64,000 nucleotides of DNA, from contig JANHCV010000001.1 of assembly GCA_025594325.1 (NCBI GenBank), forward strand, positions 744,001 to 808,000, given 5' to 3'. The notes beneath the pieces were generated by a model. That model searched no databases. It was not told the DNA's origin and was given only the letters and a program-made list of their open reading frames with translations. Positions 12,106-24,038 of the stretch are shown one piece after another. The position numbers and the translations under genes were made by a program. Within the stretch, counting starts at the first letter, position 1; every line of letters starts with the position of its first letter. This DNA comes from Blastocladiella emersonii ATCC 22665. Its lineage: Eukaryota; Blastocladiomycota; Blastocladiomycetes; Blastocladiales; Blastocladiaceae.

Positions 12106-13719
12106 AATTTTGGAGAGGAGAGAGTGATACATCACGTTTGCAATCAATTTGCGGGGTAGATGGTCGTTGTGGTCGAGTGAGGAGGAACGCTTCTGCCTGC
12201 GCGAAAGGCAAACGGCACGGATATGGCAGCGACCGCATGGCTATCGAACATGACGTTCAGCTGCTCAAGGGCGGCGAAGCCGGGGGTCCGTTCCCTCGTC
12301 TACGCTCAACGATGGGGTCGGGCGGGCACTGGTGCGAGACACGCTACGAGACGCGTTGCGCCACACACGTGCGGTAGATCTCGCGCGAGAAGGCGGTCCT
12401 GTCTCTGGCCGAAACTGTACCATCCATCTTGATACGATCACGAAGGGAGTGATTCGAGCAACAGTACATCTATTATACTTGATGTCGAACCCGGAGCGGG
12501 TGGAGGGCATGGCGGCGGTGGTGGTGGTGGGAATGGTGGGAATGGTGGGAATGGTCGTCGTATGTTGATTGCGTTGCAAAGAGCGGTTGTTGTAGATTGC
12601 GCCAAGTTTCATGCCCGTAGCGACGGGGGGTGGGAGGTGGTAACGGCTTCAGAGCAGGTCGGGCGGTCGGTCGGTTGGCTACTAATACTTTTGCTCGCTG
12701 GATCATGGCCTTGACGGTCCCCCGGGCGCTGGGAGATTGTCTCGCGAGCGACGCGTCGTTTATTTTTATTGAATTGAACACGCGTTTTGGAGACGCGGTA
12801 TATTGGGGAAAGGGAGACGCGTTGCGCCTGCCACGTGCCAGGCACGCGTTCCGCGACGCGTCTCGCGCCCCGTGTCTCGCGCTCCACGCGCGCCGCACCG
12901 CGCCGGCGACGCGGGCAGCACGCCAAGACAAAAGATTGGACGCTTATTCCAATCAAAATTGCTAACATCGGATGCGCGCACTTCACCCGGGCACGAAATC
13001 GCAGGGGGCACGCGACGCACGTCGCGGGAGGGCAAAAGGGTTATCAGTCGGCTGATACATTGTCGTGTTCCATCAACGCTAACTCGTAGGTCATCGACCG
13101 GTGGGGGTATCGAACACTAGACTTCGCACCCTGGCACTCTCAGGATCGACGGCACACTCGAGCGCTCCGGGCACGCTACAGACATGTATCCAGCAGGCGG
13201 CCGCGGCTATGCGCGCCCGTCCCCGCGCCCTCGCTCATCCCTTCGCTCAGAGCGTGCGCCCGAAGAAAGCGGCCGCAACTGAACCTGCTCCCATGACCCA
13301 GGTTGAACCAAGCTCGTCGCAAACGGAACCGAGTCGCGCGCGTTCATGGTTGCAATCCACCAGCGACGGCGGGCCAGCCGGCGAGCCGCGGCACTAGGGG
13401 CCATGGCCTGTTCGCGAAACTACCCAACTACTTCCCTTCTGTGATGGGCAAGGCGCGCACGCGACACGACCACCGGTCGCGATGAACGACGCGATCGGCG
13501 CACGCGAGAACGGGTGTGATCGTTTCAGATCTGCGAGCCGCGACGCGACGCGACGCGATCAGCACCATGTCTCCCACCCTCACCCGCCGCCGCCACCTCG
13601 CGACGGCAAACACCCTCCCTACGACGATCTTCGCGTTTGGCAAGGTGATTACGCTTAATCATCGATGTCAATCACGGCTTAGGGTGGAACAGGGTCCGAC
13701 TCAACTCGACTCGACTCCG
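12106..13719. other. Gene-poor intergenic stretch
   Basis: This stretch lies between the 3' end of TRS130 and the left end of the next gene. It is AT-richer than its surroundings and has only short overlapping open frames with no domain or conserved motif. It holds a (GGTGGTGGT/GGGAATGGT)-type repeat near 12515-12560, GACGCG/ACGCGT-rich DNA at 12830-12930 and a GCGAC repeat near 13540. I found no tRNA fold that closes. Confidence 0.5.
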
Positions 13720-13938
13720 TCAGCCAGCCACGGCAGCCGCGCCACCCGGAGCGACACCCACGACGGCAGCAGCGCGCGCGCGCCACTCGACCTTGGCCCG
13801 GTCGAGCGCGCGGCGGACCTCGTCACGGTCGGCGGGCGCAGGTTCCCCGCGCAGCTCGCGCGACGCCACGTCGTAGGCCTCCTGGAGGTCCACGGCCGTC
13901 GGGGCGGCCAGCGTGTCCGTGTGGATGCTGCACACCAC
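13720..13938 (-). other. GC-rich open frame ending in AK-EWRARAAA, possible extra 3' exon
   Basis: An open frame of 72 codons in coding-like GC-rich DNA lies just downstream of the stop of the next gene, on the same strand. GC content drops sharply at its stop codon. It reads as a helix and ends ALDRAKVEWRARAAAVVG. The AK-x-EWRARAAA tail also ends the two A-cassette proteins (about 44.0 kb and 62.9 kb). It could be an alternative last exon (a CAG acceptor lies near 13931), a gene relic or chance. No canonical donor was found to join it upstream. Confidence 0.3.
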
Positions 13939-13971
13939 AGATCGCCTATCCCGCGCCGTCGTCGGCGTCGA

Positions 13972-15830
13972 CTAGTCATCCTCGGCTTCCGCGGCATCGA
14001 CGTCGCGGTCCGAGTCCACGTCCGTGTCATCGTCGTGGCCGTCGATCCCTGCCGCATCGCTGCCCGCGGCCGTGAGTGTGAGGTGCGCCGAGCGGTGCGA
14101 CGCGTCGCCCTCGGTGTCCGACGCGAGCGCCATGTACTGCCCGGCGGGCGTGCTGCGGCCGAACGTCGACGCGGAGAGGAGCGGCGACGTCGAGACCGAG
14201 GACCGCGATGCGCGGCGCGAGCCGCGGCCGCGGGGCGGGGTGGCAGCGGGATCGTGGTCCGCAGACGTGAACCGGTCGTCGCCGTCGTTGTCGAGGTCGT
14301 CCTCCTCGTCCTCGAAGACCTCGTGCGCGTCGAGCATCGCGGCCAGCTGGTCGAGCTTGGCGCTCGCTGACGACTCCTCGCCACCACCGCTGGTGCCCGG
14401 GGGACTCGCGCCGCCGCCGCGCAGCGCCTCGATCTCCTCGATATCGCCGTGCAGCTCGTCGAGCATATTGCGCAGGCTGGTGCGCTCGCGGAGCAGCCGC
14501 TCGCGCTCCAGGTAAAAGTGCTGCTGCAGGTACCCGGTGATGGACGACGAAGACGACGGCGCGTTCGCGTTCGCGGACGGGGTGGGCGAGCGGCGCGCCG
14601 CCGCCGTAGTGGTGCTCGCGGTAGTCGTCGTAGTCGTGGTCGTCGGAACCGACTTGACCGTCGTCGAGTTGACCGGCGGGATGCGGACCACGTCAAACCC
14701 GGCAAACGGGTCCTCGAGGTTGACGCGGGCCGGAGTGCTGAGATCGAGCGCGACGCGGTCCCCCGTCGCCCCCGACTCGGCGTCCTTGAGCAGCTGCGCA
14801 AAGTCCTCGTAGTCGTGCCAGTCGAAGAACGGGTCTGCCTCCTCCCGCTGCGGCGGCGGGAGCCGGCGAACCGGGCTTGCGCTGTGCGACGGCGCCTGCC
14901 GTTGCTGCTGCGCCTGGACGGGGCTGCGCACCGTGTGGTTGGCAGCCACCACCGCGGCGCGCTCGCGGTACTCCTGCTGCGCGGCGGGGGACGGCGGGAG
15001 CACGGCAGCGGGTCTCGCGTGCCGGGGCTGCAGCGGGGCCGAGAGATCGAGGAGGTCGTTGTGCGGGGCGGGGTGATGCTGCGGCGCGGTAACCGCCGGC
15101 GGAGCAACAAACGCGGCGGGCGCCGTCGCCTCGTCCTCGCTCGGGGCAAACCGGCCGTGCAGGCGCGATCCCTCGGCGAGGAGCATCTGGTCCTCCTCCT
15201 GGGTCACGTCGAGGTCGAGCTCGTCGAGCGCGAGGAGCAGGCGCTGGCGCTTGTACGGCGTGTCGAAGCGCGCGAGCAGGGCGAGCGACCGCGTTACAAA
15301 GTACGGGTCGGCGCGGTGGTTCTCGAGGAAGGCGGCGAACAGGTCGTCGATGCGCGGTTTGTTCGACGCGAAGAGGCTACACGTTTGAGGTTGAGCGTTA
15401 GTTGATCGTTCTCACGGTAGCAGAATGAGAGTAGTGCAAACCGGCGAGCGAGCCGCTCCTCGCGATCACGGTCGGCGTAGACGTCGAGCAGCGCGCCACG
15501 GAGCGCCTCCTGGTGGATCTCGTTGGCCGAGCGCGGCAGCGCGGCGGGCTGCTCGCGGTACTGCGGCGTGCTCGAGGCGGCCGCGGGCTCGAGCGGAACG
15601 GCCGACGCGAGGCGCGGGCGCGCGTCCTGCATGGTGGTGCCGTCGTCGTCGTCGCTCGCGTCAAGCGAGGGCAGGCGCGCAGATGCCCAGTAGGTGGTGG
15701 TGGGCGGGGCGGCCTTGTTGGTGGCGTGCGGCGACGGGCTGGCGGCGGCCTCCGAGGAGGCGGCGTGCGTGTAGGGAGCGGGCGCGTAGCGCGACGACGG
15801 GTGCGCGTCGCCGGCACCCATGGAGAGCAT
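13972..15830 (-). CDS. Unidentified helical/disordered protein with short coiled coil
   Basis: Two exons, 15830-15442 and 15376-13972, give 597 residues. I do not recognise the family. The N-terminal ~90 residues are Ala/Pro/Ser-rich. A helical module follows across the intron (REERLARR joined to LFASNKPRIDDLFAAFLENH and FVTRSLALLARFDTPYKRQR), which looks like the conserved core. Then come a long disordered stretch with a Thr run, a coiled coil (YLERERLLRERTSLRNMLDE...GDIEEIEALR) and an acidic tail ending AEAEDD. The intron donor is GTTTGC, weaker than the GTACG type. I chose it because the alternative GTGAGA would make a 45-bp intron and destroy the conserved frame. The gene is divergent from the Oca1-like gene, about 240 bp between starts. 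Confidence 0.6.
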
Positions 15831-16068
15831 GGCGGGGGTCAGGCGGGTTGCGGCAAGTCGTTGCCGGGATGCATGCGACTTCGGTTGAGCGACGAGGGGC
15901 GCGAGCGAGGGCGGCCTGAGAGCGGACGGACGAAGCGGCCGACGCGACGCGTTTCGCCACTCGGGCCCGTCAGCTGACGCCGCCGATCACCACCCAGCCT
16001 CTCCTCCAACCTCTGCCCTCCCTGCCGGGCAGCCCATGCATCTGACTTGGCGCAACGCAGCCGCCACC

Positions 16069-16904
16069 ATGTCGCTGTCGCAGACCGCCAACGTGCCGCG
16101 GAGGCGGAGCAGCATCGCGGGCGGGAGCAACCCGTCGCTGTACATGCTCGGGTCGGGCGGGCCGGTCCCGAGCGCGCCGCTCCCCTTCTCGGCGCTGCTG
16201 GGAACCCCGCAGACAGCATCTAGCGTTTCCGCGGCTCCCACCAGCGGATCGTCCGACAGCAGCGCCCTGCCGCCCGGCACGACGGCGACCGCGTCGCTCG
16301 GCGCGCCACCGCCGCTGTTCGTCGTGCCCGACGCCTTCGCCCTCGTGGAGCCCGGCATCTACCGCTCGAGCATGCTCGCGCCCGCCAACCTGCCGTTCAT
16401 CCGCACCCTCGGCCTGCGCTCGATGCTCGTGCTCGCGCCCGAGGCGCCGAATCGGCATGTCCTCGCGTTCCTGGACGAGAACGCGATCGAGCTGGTACTA
16501 CTCTCCGTCTCTTCGGCTCACGCCAGTACCTCAACTCACCCACCCTCCGACGCGCATAGGTCCACCTCGGCCAGCGCTCGTGGCGGTCGTCCGCGCCGGG
16601 CTGGCGGCCGATCCCCGAGGAGCTGATCAAGGAGGCGCTCGAGTTCCTGCTGCAGCCCAAGAACCAGCCCGTGCTCATCGCGTGCACGTCGGGCATCCAC
16701 GAGACGGGCGCCGTGGTCGGGTGCCTGCGCCGCCTGCAGCGGTGGAACTTTAACTCGATCGCCGTCGAGTACCGCTCGTTTGCCGACAACAAGGCCCGCT
16801 ACGCCACCGAGCAGCTCATCGAGCTGTTCGACGTCGACCTCATCACCCTGCCTGCCGCACCACCGGTTGCTGCGGCAGTAGCGGCGCCGGCGAATGGCTC
16901 GTAG
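16069..16904 (+). CDS. Oca1-like plant/fungal atypical dual-specificity phosphatase homologue, active site altered
   Basis: This belongs to the Siw14/Oca group of cysteine-phosphatase-fold proteins, linked in yeast to oxidant response and inositol pyrophosphates. Exons 16069-16494 and 16560-16904 encode 256 residues. A Ser/Ala-rich N-terminus of about 80 residues precedes the fold, which begins FVVPDAFALVEPGIYRSSML and ends in a helix before IELFDVDLITLP. The P-loop region reads PVLIACTSGIHETGAVVGCL. The Cys is present, but the CX5R arginine is replaced by Glu and the usual preceding His is Ala, so phosphatase activity is doubtful. An in-frame ATG lies at 16036; 16069 has a GCCACC context and was preferred. 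The single intron is 65 bp. Confidence 0.78.
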
Positions 16905-17123
16905 TGAATGGACCCTTCTTGCGGAGTTTCGACTCGGTTGGTTTCATGCCCGTGAGTGGCGCATCGCGTCGAACGGCTCGCGCCGCGTGAGTGACTTGGC
17001 GGGTCGAGAAATGAGTCGACTGGGGAACGCGACCTCGAAGCAGGGGTTCTCCTCGGAGCCCTCAAGAAGGACCTGCTCCCTCACCCTCTCTCTTCCCACA
17101 ACGCCCTCGGCCGTGACCACACC

Positions 17124-19480
17124 ATGATACCCAATGCAACACGCTGTCGCTTCCACGATCTGCCGTTCGAGCTCGCCATCTCAATTGCCGCCCTCGCCGC
17201 GCCGCGCGTGGCCGTGCTCGCGTCAACGCGAATTCTCGCCGACACCGCGCGCCTCTCGACCTCGGCGCTCTTGCACTGGATCGACCGCACCTTACCGTTC
17301 CTGCTGGCCCAGTTGGAGCGCGGCGGCCCGACCAAGCTCGTCGGCCACGGCTGGATGCGGCCGTGGCAGTCCGGGTTCGCTTCCTACGTACGCCTGCGCT
17401 TCGCCGCGCGCCACCGCACCGACCTGCCCGTGGAGCCCAAGCTCGACCTCGCGCTGTTCCACGCCTTTCTGTTCGCGTACTTGCGCAGCGACCCGGCGTC
17501 GCTCGCCGCGGTCCCGCGGGCGCGGCAGCAAGAGCATCTCGACGCGCTCTCGCACGACGTCGTCGTCAAGTCGGACAGCTTCTTCCACCAAGTCCGCCCC
17601 ATCCACCTGCAGGGATTCATGTCGGACGGCCTCGTGCTCGCGCTGTACTTTGAAGCGGCCGAGTGCACCGACGAGCTCGCGGCTGCGCTCACGCTCATGG
17701 CGAGACACTTCCCAGCCGTCTCGTTCAATCGCGCGCTGCCGGCGTCCAGGCTGCTCGAGCTCCTGCCCGACTGCTCGCCGTGCATGTACGAGCGCGTGTC
17801 GATGCTGGCGGGCGAGCTGCGCGAGGAGCGCGAGCCGCGCCGCGTCGACTTCTTCACGCTCGTCGCGTTTTCGGCCGCGTGCCACTGGAACCTGCCCGCG
17901 CTCAAGGCGGCCGCCGCGCTGCACCCGGACCTGTCCTCCGTCATGGCCTTCCTCTCGCACCACCGTGTCGCCAACGCGTTCCTCGGCCTCATCAACGAGT
18001 ACCCGGCCGACCGCGTCCTGTCCGTCCTCGACTGGTTGTTCGCGCACGGCTTCTCCCTGCTTGCGGAACCCGGGCCCGAGTGGTGGCCCATCCACATCTC
18101 GAGCTACCTGAGCCCGCTCAGCTTCGGTCCCGACGTGCTGCGCACCGTGTTCCGCAAGTACGACGAGGCGCGGCCGCTCGACGTGGACAAGTGGGGCACC
18201 ACGAAGCGGGTTCTCGGGCGGCTCGCGCCGTGGGTCGAGCAGGGGTACGACCGCGAGCTCGCGCAGCTCCTGCGCGCGTGGCCTGGCGTCACCGACGCGC
18301 GGGTGTGGGCGGTCCTTGTCATGGCGGCGATCCACGCGCACTGCCCGATCGAGCAGCTGCGGCGAATGGTGCACGTTGTGGCCAAGGAGCAGCGCGACGC
18401 GTTGCTCACCGAGCGTACGTTTTTAGTGAGCTGTCACCATCTACGCGGAAAACTGACCAGTTTGGCGTTTACTCTCTAGTCTTCACGCACGAGCCCGAGC
18501 GGTACAACGAGAACAAGTCGCACGTCGCGCGGCTATGCCTCCTCGCGCGCGCGTGCACCAAGACGCCGCTGTCGCAGCTCCTGGCCACTGCCCTCGTCTC
18601 CATCGGCGACGGCACGTTCGGCCCCGACCTCGGTTCCCTCGGCCTCGGCAGCCGCGAGGAACGCCTCGCGCTCGCCCGCTCGCTGCTCGGGCACGCGTTC
18701 CCGGTCCTGCACGAGCCCAACTGCGCGCACGCGCTGATCGGGATCCTGGTCCCGCTGCTCACCTCCCCGTCCTCGGCGCGCGCGGCGCTGCACCACCTCG
18801 CGGGCAAGCGCGAGCGCGACTGGACCGAGCTGTACGCGTCGTTCATCTCCGCCATGGCGGGCAGCCGGTACGAGGTGACCGACTGGGTGGTGCAGGTCGC
18901 CGCGCCGCTGTTCCTCGTGACGCCCGACTTCTTCGCCGCGTTCGCCAACTTCCTCGCGGTGTGCCCGGCCGCGATCGTCACGCCCGCGCTCCGCCCGCGC
19001 GTCACGCAGGACCTGATTGATATCGCGCGCCTCGCGGACCCGCGGTACCACGCGCTGAGTTTCGCGGCGGCCGAGTTCCGCGGGCGCGAGGTGAGCGCGG
19101 GGCAGCGGTTCCTGCACCTCCTAGTGGCCCATGCGCCCGTGGCCGTCGGCGGGCTGTGGTTCGAGGTCGGCGAGTCGCTCCTCCCGCTCATCGCGCGGTA
19201 CTTTCCGCCCGGCGCCCTTGACGCGTTTGTCGCCCCGCGCGCGTGCGCCGAGGCCATCGTCTGGGAGGCGCGGCGCGACGGGAAGGTGCACGGGAAGTTG
19301 ATCCTGCAGATCATCCGCGCGTGTCCGGCCACGGCCCGCGACCCGGAGTGTCTGCGGATCGTGGCCAAGGCGGTCGGTGAGAATGATAAGTTTGACCGGC
19401 ACGTCGTCCAGCGGGTGCCCGGGCTCGCGAGGGCGATGCGCGAGGCGGTCGAGTCGAAGAAGCAAGGGAGTGAAGAATAG
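17124..19480 (+). CDS. Unidentified protein, first copy of tandem paralogue pair
   Basis: Exons 17124-18414 and 18480-19480 give 763 residues. The family is not recognised. It is mostly alpha-helical and Ala/Leu-rich with no signal peptide or membrane segment. Residues 11-40 (motif DLPFELAISIAALAAPRVAV) loosely resemble an F-box helix bundle, which is a guess only. Conserved blocks shared with the next gene include SDGLVLALYFEAAE, FFTLVAFSAACHWNLPALKA, LSHHRVANAFLGL, LAPWVEQGYDRELAQLLRAW and EPNCAHALIGILVPLL. The C-terminus is KVPGLARAMREAVE-like. The intron (GTACGT...CTGAC...TAG) sits at the same codon and phase as in the neighbouring copy. The intergenic gap to that copy is 319 bp. Confidence 0.8.
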
Positions 19481-19799
19481 AAGGCGCGCTCGTGTGTGTG
19501 ATCGGTTCTGTGATCTCGGTCAGCTGATGCTGTTGCGGCACAAGGGAGACGAGCGTGACCTCGGCCGGCCCGGCGCAAGAGGATCCCAGTCGAGGACTTC
19601 ATTCGCGCTGATTTGACTCGAAGCCTTGGAGGGTCGATTTTTGGAGCTTGGGAGCGGTGGTGGCGCGCCGCGTGCCTTGTTGGGCGGCGTCTCGCACCGC
19701 AATCAACTGAGGCGCATCCTGCGAGGCACTCTTCAAGAAGGACCTGCTCCCCCGCTTTCTTTCCTCTCAACAATCCCTTGCACACTAGACCCACACACC

Positions 19800-22225
19800 A
19801 TGTCACTCGATGCGACGCACCCTTCCACCGACCTGCCGTTCGAGCTCGCCATCGCGGTCGCCGCCCTCGCCACTCCACGGGTCGCGGTCCTCGCCTCGAC
19901 GCGGCTGCTCGCCGACACCGTGCGCCAGCCGACCTCGGCGCTCGTGCAATGGTTCGGCCACACGCTGCCGGATCTCCTCGACGATCTGGATGAAGACGCC
20001 CCGGCGTTCGGCACCGACGGGTCCATGCTGCCGTGGCAGACCGACTTTGCGCGCTACGTGCGGCTCCGGCTCGCGATGCGGCACCGCCTCAATCTGCCCG
20101 CGGGACCCACCCTCGACCTCGACCTGTTCCGCGCGCTGTTCTCTTTGTCGCTGCGCTGCGACCCAAGCTGCTCGTTCGACGACGTCGCTGTGTCGCGGGA
20201 GCGGCAGCTCGAGCACGTCGCCAAGCTCGCGCGGGCCGCGCAGCTGGAGTGCTTTTTCCGCCGCGTCTCGCTGCAGGGCCTCGTGTCGGACGGCCTCGTG
20301 CTCGCGCTGTACTTTGAAGCCGCCGAGAGCGACGACGAGCTCACGGCCGCGCTTACGCTCATGGCGAAACGCGTGCCCGTGATCGCGTTCCACCGCGCGC
20401 TCCCCGCGCACCGCATGCTCGCGATGCTGCCCGACTGCGCGCCCGCCGTGTACGAGCGCGTGGCGGCGCTGGCGGGCGAGCTGGGCGGCGAGGGCGACGA
20501 GGACTCGGAGGACTCGGAGGAAGAGGATGAAGAGGTCGAGCCGATCCTGATCGATTTCTTCACGCTCGTCGCCTTCTCGGCCGCGTGCCACTGGAACCTG
20601 CCCGCGCTCAAGGCCGTCGCCGCGCTGCACCCGGATTTCACGGGTGTCGTCGCGTTCCTCTCGCACCACCGCGTCGCCAACGCGTTCCTCGGCCTCGTCA
20701 ACGAGTACCCGGCCGACCGCGTCCTGCCCGTGCTCGAGTGGCTCTTCAAGCACGGCTTCTCGATGCCCGCGGCGACCGGCCCGGACGCGTACGTGTCGTG
20801 CTACCTGAGCCCGCTCAATTTCGGGCCCGACGTGCTCCGCGCCGTGTTTACCAAGTACGACAAGGCGCGCCCGCTCGACCCGGAAATGTGGGCGACCACG
20901 CGGCACGTCATGGAGCGGCTCGCGCCGTGGGTCGAGCAGGGGTACGACCGCGAGCTCGCGCAGCTGCTCCGCGCGTGGCCGGGCACGACGGACGTGCGGC
21001 CGTGGGCGGTGCTCGTCGCGGCGGCGATCCACGCGCACCGGCCCATGGAGCAGCTGCGCCGCATGGTCAATGTCGTGGTCAAGGAGCAGCGCGACGCGCT
21101 GGTCACCGAGCGTACGCTATCTACTCTCACTCACTGTGCTGGGAATAGCGCTAACACTAACTGCCGAATGTAGTGTTCGCGCACGTCAAGGGCACCTACC
21201 GCACATCCAAATCCGCCGTATCGCAGATCTGCACCCTCGCGCGCGCGTGCACCTCGACACCCCTCTCGCAGCTCCTGGCGCCCGTGCTCGTGGCGCGCTC
21301 GGACGCCTTTCTCGGCCCCGAGATCGTCACCTTTGCCGACGGCGCGCTCGGCCCCGACCTCGGCACACTGGGTCTTGGCAGCCGAGACGAGCGCCTGGCG
21401 CTCGCCCGCACACTCCTCGCGTACCCGTTCCCGGCGCTCCGGGAGCCCAACTGCGCACACGCACTGGTCGGGATCCTGGTCCCGCTCCTCGCGACACCCA
21501 GCTCGGCGCGCGCCGCGATGCACCACCTCGCGGGGAAACGCGAGCAAGAGGGGGAGCGCGACTGGACCGAGGTGTACGCGTCGTTCATCTCGGCCATGGC
21601 GGGCGCCCGGCACGAGCTGGTGCAATGGGGGACGGCCGTCGCGGGCCCGCGGTTCCCCGTTTCGCCCGAGTTTTTGCCCGCGTTTGAGCACTTTCTCGCG
21701 CTGTGCCCGACCTCGGTTGTGACGCCCGCGCTCGCGCCGCGCGTCGCGCAGGACCTCGTCAGCATCGCGCGCGCCGCGGACCCGGGCCACGACGCGACGG
21801 GGCTCCTGGCCAAGCACCGCGGGCGCGAGGTTGCTGCGGCGCACCGGTTTCTCCAGCTGCTCATTGGCCACAGTCCCGCGACCGTGGGCGGACTGTGGGG
21901 GTCGAGCGAGGGTGAGATCGGCACCTGGCTCCTCCCGCTGATCGCGCGGCACTTTCCCGCGGGCGCGCTCGACGCGTTCGTGCCGCCGGATGCGTGTGCC
22001 GAGGCGATCGTGTGGGAGGCGGGCCGGAGCGGAAAGGCAAACGCGAATGTGATCCTGCAGGTGTTCCGCGTGTGTCCGGCCACGGCCCGCGACCCGGCGT
22101 GTCTGCGCGCCGTGGCCGAGGGGACCAACAACCGCGACTGGTTTGATAAGAATGTGGTGCTCAAGGTGCCAGGGCTCGCGAGGGCGATGCGCGAGGCGGT
22201 CGAGGGTGGCGAGCAGAGTGAGTAA
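19800..22225 (+). CDS. Unidentified protein, second copy of tandem paralogue pair
   Basis: Exons 19800-21111 and 21174-22225 give 787 residues. It aligns with the preceding gene from end to end, with the same intron position (after ...VTE) and phase. Differences are an acidic insertion at about 230-250 (EDSEDSEEEDEEVE), a short EQEGERD insertion in the second half and a reworked second-exon start. Both copies keep the N-terminal DLPFELAI motif and the solenoid-like helices. No catalytic motif is visible. The short 5' untranslated leaders of the two copies are also alike (GAAGGACCTGCTCCC just upstream of both), so promoter sequence was duplicated with the gene. Function unknown. Confidence 0.8.
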
Positions 22226-22325
22226 TAGAACAGCTGTTTTGTGTCTGATGGGTTTTGTGATTTTGGTCAGCTGACGCTTGAAGAGTCGGTGGTGCGGCCA
22301 AGTCCCCCTGGTGCGGCGCAGCAGC

Positions 22326-23775
22326 ATGCCTTGGTCGCTCTTCGCCCCCACCCTTACTCTCCCGCAGCCTTGCAATGCCACTCCAATGAAGTCCATGCAC
22401 GCCGCGCAACTCGCCGCACAGACGACATACCCGCTGGTCAAAGCGACGTCGGTGCTGCGGACGCACCGTTTCTCGTTCCGCAAGGACGGGTGGCCCGCGG
22501 CGGTGCCCGACATGTACCGAGCGATCGATGTTCACTACCACGACGACTACCTGATGGTGATCCACAAGCCGGCGAACCTGATCATCGACGCGGACCACTG
22601 GTCGGTCCAGGAGTACCTGCAGCGGACGTACCCGCAGTACCCGCACTTCCACCTCGTGCACCAGATCGACTACGCGACGAGCGGGATCATGGTGCTGGGC
22701 CTCGATAAGAAGGCGACGGGCAGGGTCGGGAAGCTGTTCCAGGACCGGATGGTCAGGAAGGAGTATGTCGCGGTCGTGCGCGGGTGGATCGAGCAGGACA
22801 CGTACGCTGCGTTTGCTTCGTGAAGCTGTTAAACTGTGCTGATTGGTTTGGGGGATAGGACGCCGGTGTCGAGCCTGATTGGCGAGGACGCGACTAACCC
22901 GCTCCGGATGGCGGTGGTCACGGACGAGACCAAGGGCCGGGTACGCCTTCCCGCACCTCCTCCCTCGGCGCGAACCGGCACTGACCAGTTTCCCTTCCCC
23001 CTGAATCTAGCGCGCCGACACGATTGTGCACGTCCGCCGGCGAGGCTACCTGTCGGCGCCTAACGACTCGGGCCTCGTGAACGTGCTCCCCGCCGACGGC
23101 GACGCCGCCGATTCCCTCCCCGACACCGACCGCCGCATCCCCGTGACGCTGGTCCACCTCGACCTCAAAACGGGCCGGCGGCACCAGCTGCGCGTGCACC
23201 TCGCATCGCTCGGGCACCCGATCGTCGGCGACCCGCTGTACGAGTCGGACCCGCCCGCAGGCACGATCCCTCCCGCGTCGTGGCCGTGGCGCGCGCACGG
23301 CGCCGACGACGTGGTGCAACGCCGCATGCTCCTGCACTCGCACTACATCCTCCTCCCGCTGCACCGCGGGCGCACGCGCAACGCGCCGCGGCTGTACACG
23401 CACGACCTCGCGGTGCATGTCCCCGCGCCGTTTGTGGGATGGGTCAAGTGTCGGTGCGGGCGCGATGCGGACGCGGAGTGTGAAGCGTGCGAGGTGACTG
23501 GGGTCAAGGACCGGCTCATGCGGCAGTGGGAGGAGGAGCAGATGGCCGCGGCGCAGACGGACTTTGACGCGGACGTCGCCGAGCAGAAGCACAAGGAGGC
23601 CGCGCGCGAGGCGCGGCTCGCGAAGCGCGCGGCGCGGCGGGCGGCGGAAGCGGCCGCGGCTGCAGCCGACGCTGAAGCTGGCGAGAAGGAGCCGGCAGTC
23701 GCCGCTGCAGATGGGGGGAAGCGGGCCGAAAAAGCCGAGGCCGTCGAGTCAGCGCCTGGCGCCGTCGGCGAATAG
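22326..23775 (+). CDS. RluA-family RNA pseudouridine synthase (RPUSD1-like)
   Basis: This enzyme isomerises uridine to pseudouridine in RNA. Exons 22326-22801, 22859-22940 and 23011-23775 give 440 residues. The RluA catalytic motif is [21 protein letters not shown] with the active-site Asp in place; the HQ(L/I)D form matches the RPUSD1 branch. A second hallmark, [20 protein letters not shown] followed by VGDPLYE, closes the catalytic core. A Cys cluster ([14 protein letters not shown]) and a long Ala/Glu/Lys helix extend the C-terminus. An alternative in-frame ATG is at 22386; I kept the longer form. Introns are 57 and 70 bp. The target RNA cannot be told from sequence. Confidence 0.85.
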
Positions 23776-24017
23776 ACGTTGCTGATTGCTCTACATTGTC
23801 CCCAAACTCGAGCATTCAGAGATCCGAGGATTCCGGAGGCGGAGGAGCTGGAATGGTGGAGGTGGCGCGGCGGCGAAGCGCGAGACGCGTCGCGTGCGTG
23901 CGAGACACGGCGGAGACAAGCGAGGATCGTGTTGGGGAGCCGGCCCGCTCCGAGTGATCCGAGGCCGCCGCCCTTGCTTCTCCTCCTCCCCTGCCCGCCC
24001 GCAACGACGAAAACATC

Positions 24018-24023
24018 TATAAA
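24018..24023 (+). promoter_or_regulatory. TATA box of thioesterase gene
   Basis: TATAAA lies in an AC-rich context only 15-20 bp before the first ATG (24039) of the thioesterase gene. Transcription normally starts well downstream of a TATA box, so many transcripts may begin after that ATG and use the second one at 24159. Confidence 0.5.
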
Positions 24024-24038
24024 GAGGGACTGCCCGCC

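Noticed and set aside
13083-13160. Possible tRNA (GGTGGGGGTATCGAAC-like T-arm on the minus strand)
   Set aside because: The T-arm stem does not pair and no D-arm or anticodon stem closes.
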